A stretch of DNA of 64,000 nt from Streptomyces sp. NBC_00273 (GTDB lineage Bacteria; Actinomycetota; Actinomycetes; Streptomycetales; Streptomycetaceae). Made by a program: the position numbers and the translations under genes. The stretch lies in assembly GCF_036178145.1 (NCBI RefSeq), contig NZ_CP108067.1:1178001-1242000 (forward strand), written 5' to 3'. Under the pieces are notes generated by a model, which had not been told where the DNA came from, did no database searches, and saw only the letters and a list, made by a program, of their open reading frames with translations. Of this stretch, positions 25,123-34,293 are shown piece after piece; position 1 is the stretch's first letter; each line of letters opens with the position of its first letter.

Positions 25123-26028
25123 TCACACCGGGCGACGCCGGGCGGCGCGGACGAGGATCCGCAGGGGCGCCGCCAGGCCGTAGCCGATGTCCCGGCGCAG
25201 GGCGGCGGCCCCCGCCCGCTCCACGGCGGTCAGCTGGTGCGCCATCAGCTCCGTCATGGTCGCGATGACGGGACGCAGCCCGGGTTCGGCGAGGTCGCCG
25301 ATGCCGTGGGCGGCGTCCAGCGCCGTACGGGCACGACGGCACTCGGCGGCCAAGAGGGCGCGCACGGCCGGGGTGTCGCGGGCTTGTTCCAGGTCGGCGC
25401 GGGTCACGGAGTGCTCGTCGAGCCGGGCCCGCGGGATGCAGAGCCGGCCGTCCGCGAGGTCCTCGCGGAGATCGGCGAGGAAGTCCACGCGCTGGGCGGC
25501 GTCGACGAACCACCGCCAGCCCGCGGCCTGTTCCGGGTCGGGGCCGCCCTGGTACTGCAGTCCGGTGAAGACCAGCACCCCGGGCCACGCGTAGGCGTCG
25601 AGGTAGGCCTGGAAGTCCTCCTCCGCGGCGAAGCCGTCGAAGCCGGCCTCAGCGGTCGCGGCGCCCTCGAGGAAGCGGGAGACCCAGTGCGGGGGCAGGC
25701 CCCGGGAGTCCACCGCGTGCGCGTAGGCCCGCAGCAGGGGGTCGGGACTGTCCCCGGACTCCAACGCCGCCTCCACCCGCTCGGACAACGCGGCGAGACC
25801 GGCGGCCCGCTGCTGCGGGGTACCGGTCTCGGCGACGTCGTCGACCAGGTTCATGAAGGCGAGGCCCGCGGCGAGAGCGGGCACCAGCGGCGGCGCGGCG
25901 AGCAGCCGCAGCGCCAGGTAGGGGGCTGGCTCGCGGCGGAGCACCCGGCGCGCGGCGCGGGTGTAGTCGTCGCGCAGCCGGGGGCCGGAAATGCCGGCCC
26001 CCGTGAGGGTGGTGCGCCAGCTGGGCAT
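25123..26028 (-). CDS. Squalene/phytoene synthase-family protein
   Basis: The 301-residue protein belongs to the head-to-head prenyl synthase family. The first Asp-rich motif is reduced to FMNLVDDVAETG (about 70-81). The second, DFLADLREDLADGRLCIP (about 180-197), is the classical DxxxD block that binds Mg-diphosphate. It would join two prenyl diphosphates; no carotenoid or hopanoid partner genes lie beside it, so the product is unknown. The start follows the kinase gene by about 50 bp on the same strand. Confidence 0.78.
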   Translation of the reverse strand: MPSWRTTLTGAGISGPRLRDDYTRAARRVLRREPAPYLALRLLAAPPLVPALAAGLAFMNLVDDVAETGTPQQRAAGLAALSERVEAALESGDSPDPLLRAYAHAVDSRGLPPHWVSRFLEGAATAEAGFDGFAAEEDFQAYLDAYAWPGVLVFTGLQYQGGPDPEQAAGWRWFVDAAQRVDFLADLREDLADGRLCIPRARLDEHSVTRADLEQARDTPAVRALLAAECRRARTALDAAHGIGDLAEPGLRPVIATMTELMAHQLTAVERAGAAALRRDIGYGLAAPLRILVRAARRRPV

Positions 26029-26081
26029 CGTGGTCGTACTCCTGAACGCGTCGGTCCGTACGTGCGTACGGGTAGACGATG

Positions 26082-27839
26082 TCAGAACTTGGTGACCTTC
26101 TTGACCTTGCCGTCGACACCGGCGAGCGCATAGCCGCCGCGACCGTACTCGTCGATGAGGTAGGGCCGCATGCAGGGGACCTGGTCCATCATCCAGGGCT
26201 CGACGACCACATAGGTCATGGTCGGCTTCTCGATGCCCGACTCCTTCTTCGTCTGCTCGAACAGGCTTGGCAGCGCGTCCCAGTTGACTGCGGCCATGTC
26301 GATGAGCGGCTCGCCCTCCTCGACCGTGCCGTCCGGGCCCGTGCGCTTGGCGGCGCCGTCGCGGTACTGCCAGGCGTCGACGGTGTCGGCGCCGGGAGCG
26401 GTGGGGACCTTGGCGAGGACGTAGCCCTCGTAGACCTTGAGGTCCACGAAGGTGGTGGTGCCGGTCTTCTCCTTGAGCGCGTCCAGGGCGATCCGGATGT
26501 TCTCCGGGGTGAGCATGCTGCCGCGGGCCGTGCCAGCCTTGGACGTGCTCGCCTTCGCAGCGGGGGTGGAAGCCGGGGTACCGCCCGAGGTGGCGACGGC
26601 GGGCCGGGTGGCGCGGGAGTCGGCCGCGTCGTCGTTCCCGGAGTTCCCGTCGGGCATCAACTGGACGATCCCGACCACCGCGGCCGCCAGCACCACGGTC
26701 AGCGCAGCGCCGATCAGGGCCGGGCGCCTGCGCGGTGCGGGCGTCAGCCCGACGGGCGTGGTGGGGGCCGCGTAGGGGGAGGCGCCCTGGCCGAACGGCG
26801 GCGGGGTGGGCGATCCGTACGGGCCGCCGTACGGGCCGTACTGACCCGGGACGCCGGGCGCGGCCGGTGCGCCCGGTCCGGCGGGCGCGGAGACGGACGG
26901 CGCGGAGACCGCCGGCGCGGAGACGGACGGCGCGGAGACCGCCGGTACGGAGACGGCCGGCGCAGCGCCCGGCGTCCCGTAGCCGGATCCGAAAGCGGCG
27001 CTCGCGGCCCGGAGCAGTTGTTCCAGCTGAGCCCCGTCGGGCCGGGCGGCCGGGTCCCGTACGAGCAGCCGTTCCAGTACGGGTGCCAGCGGGCCGGAGC
27101 GCACGGGCGCCGGGATCGGCTCGTCGAGCACGGCGACGACGGTGGCCAGGCTGGTGGCCCGGCGCAGCGGGTTGGTCCCCTCGGCGGCCACGTAGAGGAG
27201 CATCCCGAGCGACCACAGGTCGGAGGCGGCCAGCCCCTCCTCCCCGCGGACCCGTTCGGGCGCGATGTACTCCGGGGAGCCGATCAGCACGCCGGTCGCG
27301 GTGAGTCCGGTGGAGTCGTGCAGCGCGGCGATGCCGAAGTCGGTCAGCACGGCCGACCCGTCGGGGCGCAGCAACACGTTGGCGGGCTTCACGTCACGGT
27401 GGAGGATCCCCTCGGCGTGGGCGGCGCGCAGCGCGGACAGCACGTCGAGGCCGAGCCGCACCACCTCGGCGGGCGGCATGGGGCCGGACTCCAGGCGGTC
27501 GTACAGGGAACCGCCCCGGACCATCTCCATGACGATCCACGGGTGCCCGTCCGTACCCTCCGCGGGCTCGACGATGTGGTGGATCGTCACCACGTGGGGG
27601 TGGGCGAGCCGGGCGAGGGCACGGGCCTCGCGGACGGCGCGTTCGCGCATCTGGTCCGCGAGGCCCGGCTGGGCTGCGGCGGTCGCCGGGTCCGGCGGGC
27701 GCACCTCCTTGAGCGCGACCTCGCGGTGGAGGGCGATGTCGCGGGCGCGCCACACCGTACCCATGCCCCCGCTGCCTAGCGGTGCGACCAGCTCGAAACG
27801 GCCGTCGATCAGCTGTCTGCCGGCCTCACTCGTATCCAT
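26082..27839 (-). CDS. Membrane Ser/Thr protein kinase with unique sensor domain
   Basis: The 585-residue protein has a Hanks-type kinase domain (residues 13-285): glycine loop GSGGMG at 22-27, Lys44, HRDVKPAN with catalytic Asp149, DFG Asp167, and an APE motif near 193. A Pro/Ala/Ser linker follows with repeated VSAPAVSAPS units and a Gly/Pro/Tyr segment. A single membrane helix follows (ALIGAALTVVLAAAVVGIVQ, about 375-395), then an extracellular domain of about 150 residues without PASTA repeats. The ligand is unknown. Confidence 0.92.
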   Translation of the reverse strand: MDTSEAGRQLIDGRFELVAPLGSGGMGTVWRARDIALHREVALKEVRPPDPATAAAQPGLADQMRERAVREARALARLAHPHVVTIHHIVEPAEGTDGHPWIVMEMVRGGSLYDRLESGPMPPAEVVRLGLDVLSALRAAHAEGILHRDVKPANVLLRPDGSAVLTDFGIAALHDSTGLTATGVLIGSPEYIAPERVRGEEGLAASDLWSLGMLLYVAAEGTNPLRRATSLATVVAVLDEPIPAPVRSGPLAPVLERLLVRDPAARPDGAQLEQLLRAASAAFGSGYGTPGAAPAVSVPAVSAPSVSAPAVSAPSVSAPAGPGAPAAPGVPGQYGPYGGPYGSPTPPPFGQGASPYAAPTTPVGLTPAPRRRPALIGAALTVVLAAAVVGIVQLMPDGNSGNDDAADSRATRPAVATSGGTPASTPAAKASTSKAGTARGSMLTPENIRIALDALKEKTGTTTFVDLKVYEGYVLAKVPTAPGADTVDAWQYRDGAAKRTGPDGTVEEGEPLIDMAAVNWDALPSLFEQTKKESGIEKPTMTYVVVEPWMMDQVPCMRPYLIDEYGRGGYALAGVDGKVKKVTKF

Positions 27840-27866
27840 GGGCGCTCATCGTAGGGGGCGACCGGA

Positions 27867-28730
27867 TCAGCAGCGTCGGCGGTCCACCGTCAGCGTGCCC
27901 TGAGCGGTGGCCACCGTCCGGTCGTAACACCCACCAGGTGCTGCGGACCCGTACAACCGGTAGCGGGCGGACGTGGTGGCGACCGCGTGACGCTGGTCGC
28001 GCGGGACGTTCGCGGTGTAGGTGGCGTCGCCCGCGTACCGGTCGTCGAGCCGGGAGCGGTCGACGACCTTGCCGCCGCGCAGGGTGACGGTGTCGGCGCG
28101 GTCGCCGAGCGAGAGGACGGTGCGCAGCCGGTCGCCGGCGCCGAGGGTGGTCTCGCCGTCCATCGTGTAGGTGCGGTCGGTCCGCGTGGTGGCCGGCCCT
28201 CGCGTCACGCTCTCCTCGTCGGTCCACGTGGCGGTGAGCGCGTCCTGGTTCTCGCCGTCGGTCCAGCGGTGCACGGAGGTGCCCCGTACGGCGCGGGTGA
28301 CGGTGGTGGCCACGCGGCCGTGGGAGGTGTTCAGGTGTCCGGCGACGGTGAGCCGGTGTCCGCCCTCGGTGTCCAGGCGGTGCTGCGCACCGGGGGCCGC
28401 GGGGGTCCACCGGGAGTGGCCGGTGGGATCGCCCGGCTCGTACCGGGTCAGGGCGCCGGTGACGACCTCCCGGGCCCCGTCCTGCCAGAGCAGCAGGTTG
28501 GTGGGGGTGCTCCAGCCGCTCTGTCCGGCGGGAACCCCGGCGACGGAGACCTCGATGCGGTGCGGTCGGCCGTCGTTGAGGAGGGCGGCGTAGGGAGTGA
28601 GGTCGTAGCGGATCGGCTGGACGTCGAAGGCGCGCGGGCCGGGGGTGACGTACCAGAGGAAGGGAGCAGGTAGCAGTAAGGGAGTACGTCTGACCTGCGG
28701 TTTCACAGCAATCCCTCGGGATATCACCAC
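27867..28730 (-). pseudogene. PNGase A-like gene, N-terminus missing
   Basis: From about 28680 to the stop, the frame matches the C-terminal part of peptide-N4-asparagine amidase A family proteins: PFLWYVTPGPRAFDVQPIRYDLTPYAALLNDG, then a beta-sandwich with TPTNLLLWQDG. The first 20 residues of the open frame are unrelated and no signal peptide or N-terminal domain remains. The family is usually about twice this length. The break coincides with the left border of the defence-rich island, suggesting deletion during integration. Confidence 0.65.
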
Positions 28731-28856
28731 ACTTGGTGTGCCCGGAGTAGCCCCAGGTCACCCCGTGGATTCCCCGATCTCGCGCACCGCCAGGTGCCCG
28801 GGAGTGCCCGGAATCCGACGGTGCGTCAGAACCAAGGGGCCGCCTCACGCCGCCCT

Positions 28857-28985
28857 AATGGGGCCGCGATGCCAGGACGATACGGGCGCCGCCGTCGACC
28901 CGTACATCAACCGCGACGTCCTCGCGCAGCAGATCGCCCGCGAGGAACAGCAGCGCCGCGCGTCGTCAGAGCTCGGTGGAGGGGC
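28857..28985 (+). pseudogene. Short coding remnant at the island border
   Basis: In the gap 28731-29016 one plus-strand frame reads like a natural protein end: VDPYINRDVLAQQIAREEQQ followed by RRASSEL. It has biased codon use but no credible start or full-length partner. It may be the 3' remnant of a gene lost when the island formed. The rest of the gap shows nothing else. Confidence 0.3.
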
Positions 28986-29016
28986 ACGGTTAGCGGATGA
29001 ATCTCTGCCTGAGCTC

Positions 29017-29925
29017 TTAGTACGCTTCGAAGTCGGGTTCCCAGTCCGGGTCGGGCTCTTCGTCGTCGTTGAGTATCTGGGCTTTGATTCCAGCGAGATC
29101 GAGTTCCCACGTCGTGAGTATGAGACCGCACAGGCGGCACCCGAAGTGCCGGGGGAGGAACCAGACCTGCAGATAGTCCCCGTCCTGCTTGTCCCGGCCG
29201 CTTGCGAAGCCGGTGTGTCCGCACGCGGGGCATTCTGCGGGTACGGCGATCGGCCACGGAGCGGCGGTCGGCAGGGCGGAGAGACTGCTGACGAGTTCGG
29301 CGATCTCGGCTTCGGACAGGCGCCGGGTGGTCTGGGCGAAGTGCTCGCGGGCCTGCCGGAGTTTGGCGTGGTACCGGATCTCCATCTCGGTCACGGCCTG
29401 GGCCACCAGCGCGGTACAGGCTTCGAAGTGAGGCCCCCAAAAGCCCTCGGGCTCGGCCGACAGGGCCTTCAGCAGGGCGTTGATGTGCTCGATGCCCGCC
29501 TTCAGGAGATTGCGGCATTCCGTCACCGGCTGACCCCACCCCATGTGGGTGATGCCATTGCGAGACTCCCGGAGCTCCTTGAGCCCGGCAGGCGTCTGGT
29601 GCCCGGGGCCGAGGAGCTGGGCTGCCCTGAGGATGGCCCCCTCACCGCTGATGGTCTTGAGGCCGGCGCGCCCCTTCTTCGTCCTGTCTTCGTTGCCACT
29701 CAGGACCAGGAGGTCATCCAGGCTCGGCTGCTTCTCCGACGCGAGGAGCACGGGAGCGATGGACGCCAGGAACGCCTTGGACGCGTGTTCCACCGCGACC
29801 GCCATGTGGTGCACGGCGAAGTCCTGGTCTATGGGCTCCTCCAGGTACGCGTCGACAGCCGTGCGAGCCCACTTCCGGGCCGATATCAGCAGGTGCTCGT
29901 GGATCGATTCGTGCGACATGCGCAT
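29017..29925 (-). CDS. HEPN-motif protein with C-terminal zinc ribbon
   Basis: The 302-residue protein is mostly helical to about residue 215. RESRNGITHMG holds R122-N-x3-H127, the RNxxxH signature of HEPN ribonuclease domains, after the long helices expected. A zinc ribbon follows (Cys232/235 in CPACGH and Cys263/266 in CRLCG), then an acidic tail. HEPN proteins commonly cut RNA in toxin-antitoxin and abortive-infection systems, so an RNase effector is a reasonable inference. Starts at 29925 (MRMSHES) or 29919 are equally possible. It is divergent from the nuclease gene by about 110 bp. Confidence 0.55.
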   Translation of the reverse strand: MRMSHESIHEHLLISARKWARTAVDAYLEEPIDQDFAVHHMAVAVEHASKAFLASIAPVLLASEKQPSLDDLLVLSGNEDRTKKGRAGLKTISGEGAILRAAQLLGPGHQTPAGLKELRESRNGITHMGWGQPVTECRNLLKAGIEHINALLKALSAEPEGFWGPHFEACTALVAQAVTEMEIRYHAKLRQAREHFAQTTRRLSEAEIAELVSSLSALPTAAPWPIAVPAECPACGHTGFASGRDKQDGDYLQVWFLPRHFGCRLCGLILTTWELDLAGIKAQILNDDEEPDPDWEPDFEAY

Positions 29926-30038
29926 CAAGGTAGAGGGGTGGTGCGGGAGTGCACTGCGAATTTGCCTCCTGACCAAGGCGATCGGACGGGGTGGAATCGT
30001 GTCCGGGCGTCGCTCATCATCAGGGGATGGGGGAACAG

Positions 30039-31427
30039 ATGGACATGGCGCTGCTGCGGAGGCTGATCGACGGCGTGCTCTCCACGCTGTACAGGCGCTA
30101 TACCGAAAAGGAACTGCCGGCGCTGGGCGAGCGCCTCGGCCTTCCCCCGCCCAGTGCGGGCAGCAGCAAGCACGAGCGCCTGGTGGCCAGCCTGAATGCC
30201 TGCCCCGACGACCGCCTGCCGGACGTCGCCGACGCCGTTCTCGACCAAGAGGAGCTGGGCCAGGCCGAACGTATGGCGCTGCAGGACGTTCTGTGGCTCG
30301 GTCGTCACCACGTGCAGATCCCGAGCCGGACCAGGCGCGAGCTGGCCAGAGACTTCGATCTGTCCGATCACCTCAGCTACCCGGACCGCTTCATGGCGCT
30401 GTTGGGCCGCATGTGGCACCTGGACAACGATCCACTCGGCGGCTGGACCACCCCGACAAACAGCCTGCGCAGCCAGATCGAGCGCCACGTGATCCGGTTC
30501 CCGGACGACTGGACGACCGAGCAGTTCTTCGAGCAGCTCGGTGCCTTCGAAGCACCGCACCCCCGCTTCGGCGTCTTCCTCGAGAGGCTGGCCTCCGCCG
30601 CCGTCCTTCCCGACGAGCAAGCCCAGCGCCGCTTCGTCGAGCTCGCCAACCGGCATCTACAACCGGCTGGCGCCATCCTGAGCCAGGATGGAGAGGCCGA
30701 CGGCTACCCCCGGTTCCACCTGGTCCAGCACGGCCGCGGCACCGCGCGTCGGCCGCGCAACCTCATCTTCGCCACCCTGGGCAAGCCCGACATCCGCTTC
30801 ACCAGCGCCCTCGACAACGACATCGAGGTCGCTCAACGCGACGACAAGGTCCTGGTCTACGACCACCCCGTCGGCAAAGAGGGACTGCTCTGGCGCCACC
30901 TCCTGGCCTGGTGGCAGGAGACCCGGAACATCACCGACCACGAGCAGGCGGCCCGGTCCCTCTACAGCCGCATGGAGGCTTCCCTGCCCCCGAAGTCTCC
31001 AGGGCAGAAGAACCTGTTCTGGCACTACCACCACGCCCACCGGGACCACCTGAACGAGGTCCCCGCCCTCCTGCCGGAGATCTGGCTCCACTGGGACCCC
31101 AAGACCCTCCGCGAACGCGGACCGCAGGCCATGCAGAACCTGCGCATGGACTTCCTCATGCTGCTCCCCGGAAACCGGCGGGTGGTCCTGGAGGTCGACG
31201 GCATGCAGCACTTCACCCGCAACGCAGGAGCCGAACCCGACAGTACGAAGTACGCCGCGACCATGGCTGGCGACCGCGCCCTGAAGTTCCGTGGCTACGA
31301 GGTGTTCCGGTTCGGCCACGACGAACTCCGCGACCGCGACCGTGCTCAGCCCCTGCTTGCCGACTTCTTCGGGATGCTCCTTGACTGCCCACCCGGCTTG
31401 CGAGTGCCGCAGTCAGCCGGAGGCTGA
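30039..31427 (+). CDS. AbiJ-like protein with DUF559/PD-(D/E)xK nuclease domain
   Basis: The 462-residue protein begins with a helical domain (about 1-75; SKHERLVASLNACPDDRLPDVADAVL) resembling the AbiJ N-terminal domain of abortive-infection proteins. A long middle region I cannot assign follows. The C-terminus carries LRMDFLMLLPGNRRVVLEVDG (Asp371, Glu385, Asp387 of a DUF559/Vsr-like restriction fold) and a terminal GYEVFRFGHDEL. A DNA nuclease triggered during infection is inferred. GGGGGA before ATG 30039 supports this start; an ATG at 30027 lacks a binding site. Confidence 0.6.
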   Translation: MDMALLRRLIDGVLSTLYRRYTEKELPALGERLGLPPPSAGSSKHERLVASLNACPDDRLPDVADAVLDQEELGQAERMALQDVLWLGRHHVQIPSRTRRELARDFDLSDHLSYPDRFMALLGRMWHLDNDPLGGWTTPTNSLRSQIERHVIRFPDDWTTEQFFEQLGAFEAPHPRFGVFLERLASAAVLPDEQAQRRFVELANRHLQPAGAILSQDGEADGYPRFHLVQHGRGTARRPRNLIFATLGKPDIRFTSALDNDIEVAQRDDKVLVYDHPVGKEGLLWRHLLAWWQETRNITDHEQAARSLYSRMEASLPPKSPGQKNLFWHYHHAHRDHLNEVPALLPEIWLHWDPKTLRERGPQAMQNLRMDFLMLLPGNRRVVLEVDGMQHFTRNAGAEPDSTKYAATMAGDRALKFRGYEVFRFGHDELRDRDRAQPLLADFFGMLLDCPPGLRVPQSAGG

Positions 31428-31536
31428 TCTGGGCTTCACAGTTCTGGTCAAGGCGCCCCTCTGTCTTCCAGGCCGCCCCTGTTCAACCGGGCCCGGAAAT
31501 TCTCAGCGCCTCCTCGTCGGGGTTAGCGCGCCTTGG

Positions 31537-34293
31537 CTACAGGCTGGTCGTCTCCTCCTGCGCGGTGTCCTCGTCTTCGGCGGCATCGGGAGCGTCCTCG
31601 GCGCTCTCCGCGGTGCGGCGGTAGTAGGGGTGGGTGGAGTCCATCCTGCGGGCGAGGTGGAGGGGGGTGGGGGTGCTTTGGCGGACGTCGGAGGTGATGC
31701 CCTGGTTGGTCAGGATGGCGGCGACGGCTCCGATGAGGTCGCAGTCAGCGTCGGGGCTCTGGGCGATGACGGTGAACCGGGTGGCGGTGTGGGCGTAGCC
31801 GTTCTTGCTCTGGCTGCCGCTGTCGAAGCGTGTCTCGTCCTTGCCGAAGCGGCCGGCGGGGCCGGCGGCCCAGGTGCGGGGGACGTTGACGAGCAGGAGG
31901 TCGGGGTAGGTGACGGCGCCGTCGTCGGTGGCGAGCTGGAAGAGGCTGTTGGTGGTGTCGGTGGCGCGCCAGGTGCCGTCGCTGGTGCGCATGTGGGCCC
32001 CGGTGGGGCGGCCGATGCGTTCCAGGTCGCCGATGACGCGGACGGTTGCCAGGGGGCGTTGGGCGCGGGGGAGGCTGTGGCCGGACAGCCAGGACGCCGG
32101 CCGGGGCATGCCGGGCGGCGGGTTCTGGCCCAGGGCTTCGTCGGTGAGGCCCGCCCAGATGTACTCGGCGGCGTCGCCGTCGACGTAGAGCACCGCTGGG
32201 GCTGGTGAGGGGAGTTGGGTGCGGGTGGCGATGAGGGCCTGCTCGACGATGTCCGCGGCGGCGCGGGCCTGGAGTGTCTCGTCTGCGGCGGCGCGGTATC
32301 CGCTGACGTCCCAGGCGAGGTCGGCGGCGTGCAGCGCGGTGGTGGCCGGGCTGTGGGGCTGCCACTGTCCGGCCTGGGGGCTGTAGGCCCAGATCTGCCA
32401 GGGGGCGTCCTTTCCGCCGGTGGGGCGCATGGCGGTGAGGGTTGCGGTGATCGGTGCCGGTTCGGTGTTGCGGCGCTTGCCGGGTGTGCGGCGCTGGGCG
32501 TGGCGGCGGACGTGGATGCCGATGTGCCACCAGTTCTCGAGCGGAAGTTTGCCGAACGCGGCACCGAGGCGGTGGTCGGTGGCGCCGACGCCGCTGAGGA
32601 TCTCGCGCAGCACGTTCGCGGTCGAGCTGTCGAGGCCGCTCTGGCGGGAGGCGACCTTCTTCGCACGGTACTTTTCGTTGTAGGGCTTGCCCTCCCGGGT
32701 GTGGGTGGGGACCGGCGGCGGGGCCTGCTTGATGTATTGGGAGGTCGCTGCGAGGCGCGCGAGAGCCTGCTTGGAGGGCCACTTGCCGTCCTCGGCCTCG
32801 GCCTTCTCGCGGGCTTCGACGCTCGGATACCAGCGCTCGGGGTCCCAGTCGGTCTCGCAGATCGCCGCGACGAGCGTGTCCTCGCGGGTGTGGGGGGCGA
32901 GCATCTGCGCCAGGTCCCGCTCGCGCTCCGCGCTGGTGCGCGGTCCGTGGCCGAGGGCACTGGCCTTGTCGTGGAGGAAGACGACCTCGATACGCCCGCC
33001 GGCGGCGGGTTCGACGCCGCCTTCCACGGCCTTCCAGTCCTCGCGGGTGCCCCACTGGGCGGCGATCGCGGCCTTCACCCGGGCGCGAACCTCGTCGGTG
33101 CTCCACAGGACGGGGACGAGGAGGGTGCCCACGCCGGCGGCGTCCAGGGCGGCGGGGATCCGTTCGAGGGGGATCGGTCCGCTGACGCGTGAGCCGCTCT
33201 CGGTGGGCGGCACCTTGATGCCGGGGACCTCGATGAACACGGGGCTGCGGTGGCTGTACTTCTCGCACCGGGTGTCGATGGCTTCCTCGATGCGGCGGAA
33301 AAACTCCATGCCGTGTCCGCGGCCCAGGCCGGGGGTGCGGACGCTGGCCGGGGCGACGGCCCAGACCGGCCCCGGGGACGTGTCGGCTAGGGCGTCGTCG
33401 GCCAGGTGCTCGGGGAAGGGCGGCACGTTCGAGCTCAGGCGGGGCAGTGCGGCCAGGCGGCGGCTGGCGGCGACCGCGGGGACGTTCAGGCGGCGCTTCC
33501 ACGGCGGGCCGTCGGTGGTCGCGGCGACGGTGAGCGGCTGGTCGGGGTTGGCCAGCAGGACGGTGGCGACACCCTTCCAGGAGGTGGCGAGGAGGGTGGT
33601 GGTGGCGTTCACGGTCAGCGCGTGGCGCCGGGAGTGCCCGCTGGCGGCGGTGCCGATGGTGATACGGGGCAGCAGGTGGCGCACGATGCCCTTGCGGTCG
33701 GGTTCGGCGGGCAGTTCGTGGCCGATCGCGGCCAGGCGGCCGTCGGTGCACAGGGCGAAACGGACGGGGGCGCCGTTGTTGCGGGGCCACTCGAGGGTGG
33801 CGAGTTCCTCGGCCAGGCGCCAGCGTGCGAGTTCGCCCGGCCACCAGCCGCGCGAGCGCTTGCCGGCGCTCGGCGGCGGGGGCAGGACGGCGGAGCGGGG
33901 CTCGGCCCGGGCGAGGAGTTCGGCCAATTGTTCGCCGATGCGCCGGCCGTCGGGGCCCGGGACCACGGCTTCGGCCCAGTAGCGGAACACGTCGCGCCGG
34001 TCCTCGGCGCTGATCGGCGCCGCGCACAGGAGCTCGTAACAGCCGTCGTTCCACTGCCAGCGCGCCCAGGTGCCTGCCGCCGCGCGCAGGACACATTCCA
34101 GCGCCCGGTAGGGCGGCTGCACGTCCAGACTGGTGCTGACGTTGCGTTTGTACTCGCGCGAGAGCTCCATGGCCAGGTCCATGACGGGGGCGTCTGGCCG
34201 GTAGGCAATAACCTTGCCCAGGTCGGCGGGAGCGGTGCGGAACTGCAGCAGGCGGGCCTGCTTGCGGGCGACGCTGTCGAGCGGGCGACTCAT
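31537..34293 (-). CDS. pPIWI_RE family protein (prokaryotic PIWI-like)
   Basis: The 918-residue protein matches the pPIWI_RE family by overall architecture and partners. An N-terminal X-type region (1-about 350) and a MID-like region are followed by a C-terminal RNase H-like PIWI module (about 700-890), which starts at LYVDGDAAEYIW. Within this module ATVRVIGDLERIGRP lies near 750, and HLARRMDSTHPYYRR (879-893) forms the final conserved helix. The family, described by Burroughs, Iyer and Aravind, is predicted to bind nucleic-acid hybrids and act against invading replicons; the defining Arg and Glu I cannot assign with certainty. Last gene of a three-gene operon, overlapping the helicase by 4 bp (ATGA). 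An acidic tail closes it. Confidence 0.85.
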   Translation of the reverse strand: MSRPLDSVARKQARLLQFRTAPADLGKVIAYRPDAPVMDLAMELSREYKRNVSTSLDVQPPYRALECVLRAAAGTWARWQWNDGCYELLCAAPISAEDRRDVFRYWAEAVVPGPDGRRIGEQLAELLARAEPRSAVLPPPPSAGKRSRGWWPGELARWRLAEELATLEWPRNNGAPVRFALCTDGRLAAIGHELPAEPDRKGIVRHLLPRITIGTAASGHSRRHALTVNATTTLLATSWKGVATVLLANPDQPLTVAATTDGPPWKRRLNVPAVAASRRLAALPRLSSNVPPFPEHLADDALADTSPGPVWAVAPASVRTPGLGRGHGMEFFRRIEEAIDTRCEKYSHRSPVFIEVPGIKVPPTESGSRVSGPIPLERIPAALDAAGVGTLLVPVLWSTDEVRARVKAAIAAQWGTREDWKAVEGGVEPAAGGRIEVVFLHDKASALGHGPRTSAERERDLAQMLAPHTREDTLVAAICETDWDPERWYPSVEAREKAEAEDGKWPSKQALARLAATSQYIKQAPPPVPTHTREGKPYNEKYRAKKVASRQSGLDSSTANVLREILSGVGATDHRLGAAFGKLPLENWWHIGIHVRRHAQRRTPGKRRNTEPAPITATLTAMRPTGGKDAPWQIWAYSPQAGQWQPHSPATTALHAADLAWDVSGYRAAADETLQARAAADIVEQALIATRTQLPSPAPAVLYVDGDAAEYIWAGLTDEALGQNPPPGMPRPASWLSGHSLPRAQRPLATVRVIGDLERIGRPTGAHMRTSDGTWRATDTTNSLFQLATDDGAVTYPDLLLVNVPRTWAAGPAGRFGKDETRFDSGSQSKNGYAHTATRFTVIAQSPDADCDLIGAVAAILTNQGITSDVRQSTPTPLHLARRMDSTHPYYRRTAESAEDAPDAAEDEDTAQEETTSL

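Noticed and set aside
26876..26965. Tandem DNA repeat in the kinase gene as a separate element
   Set aside because: It encodes the VSAPAVSAPS linker and needs no explanation beyond a low-complexity linker.
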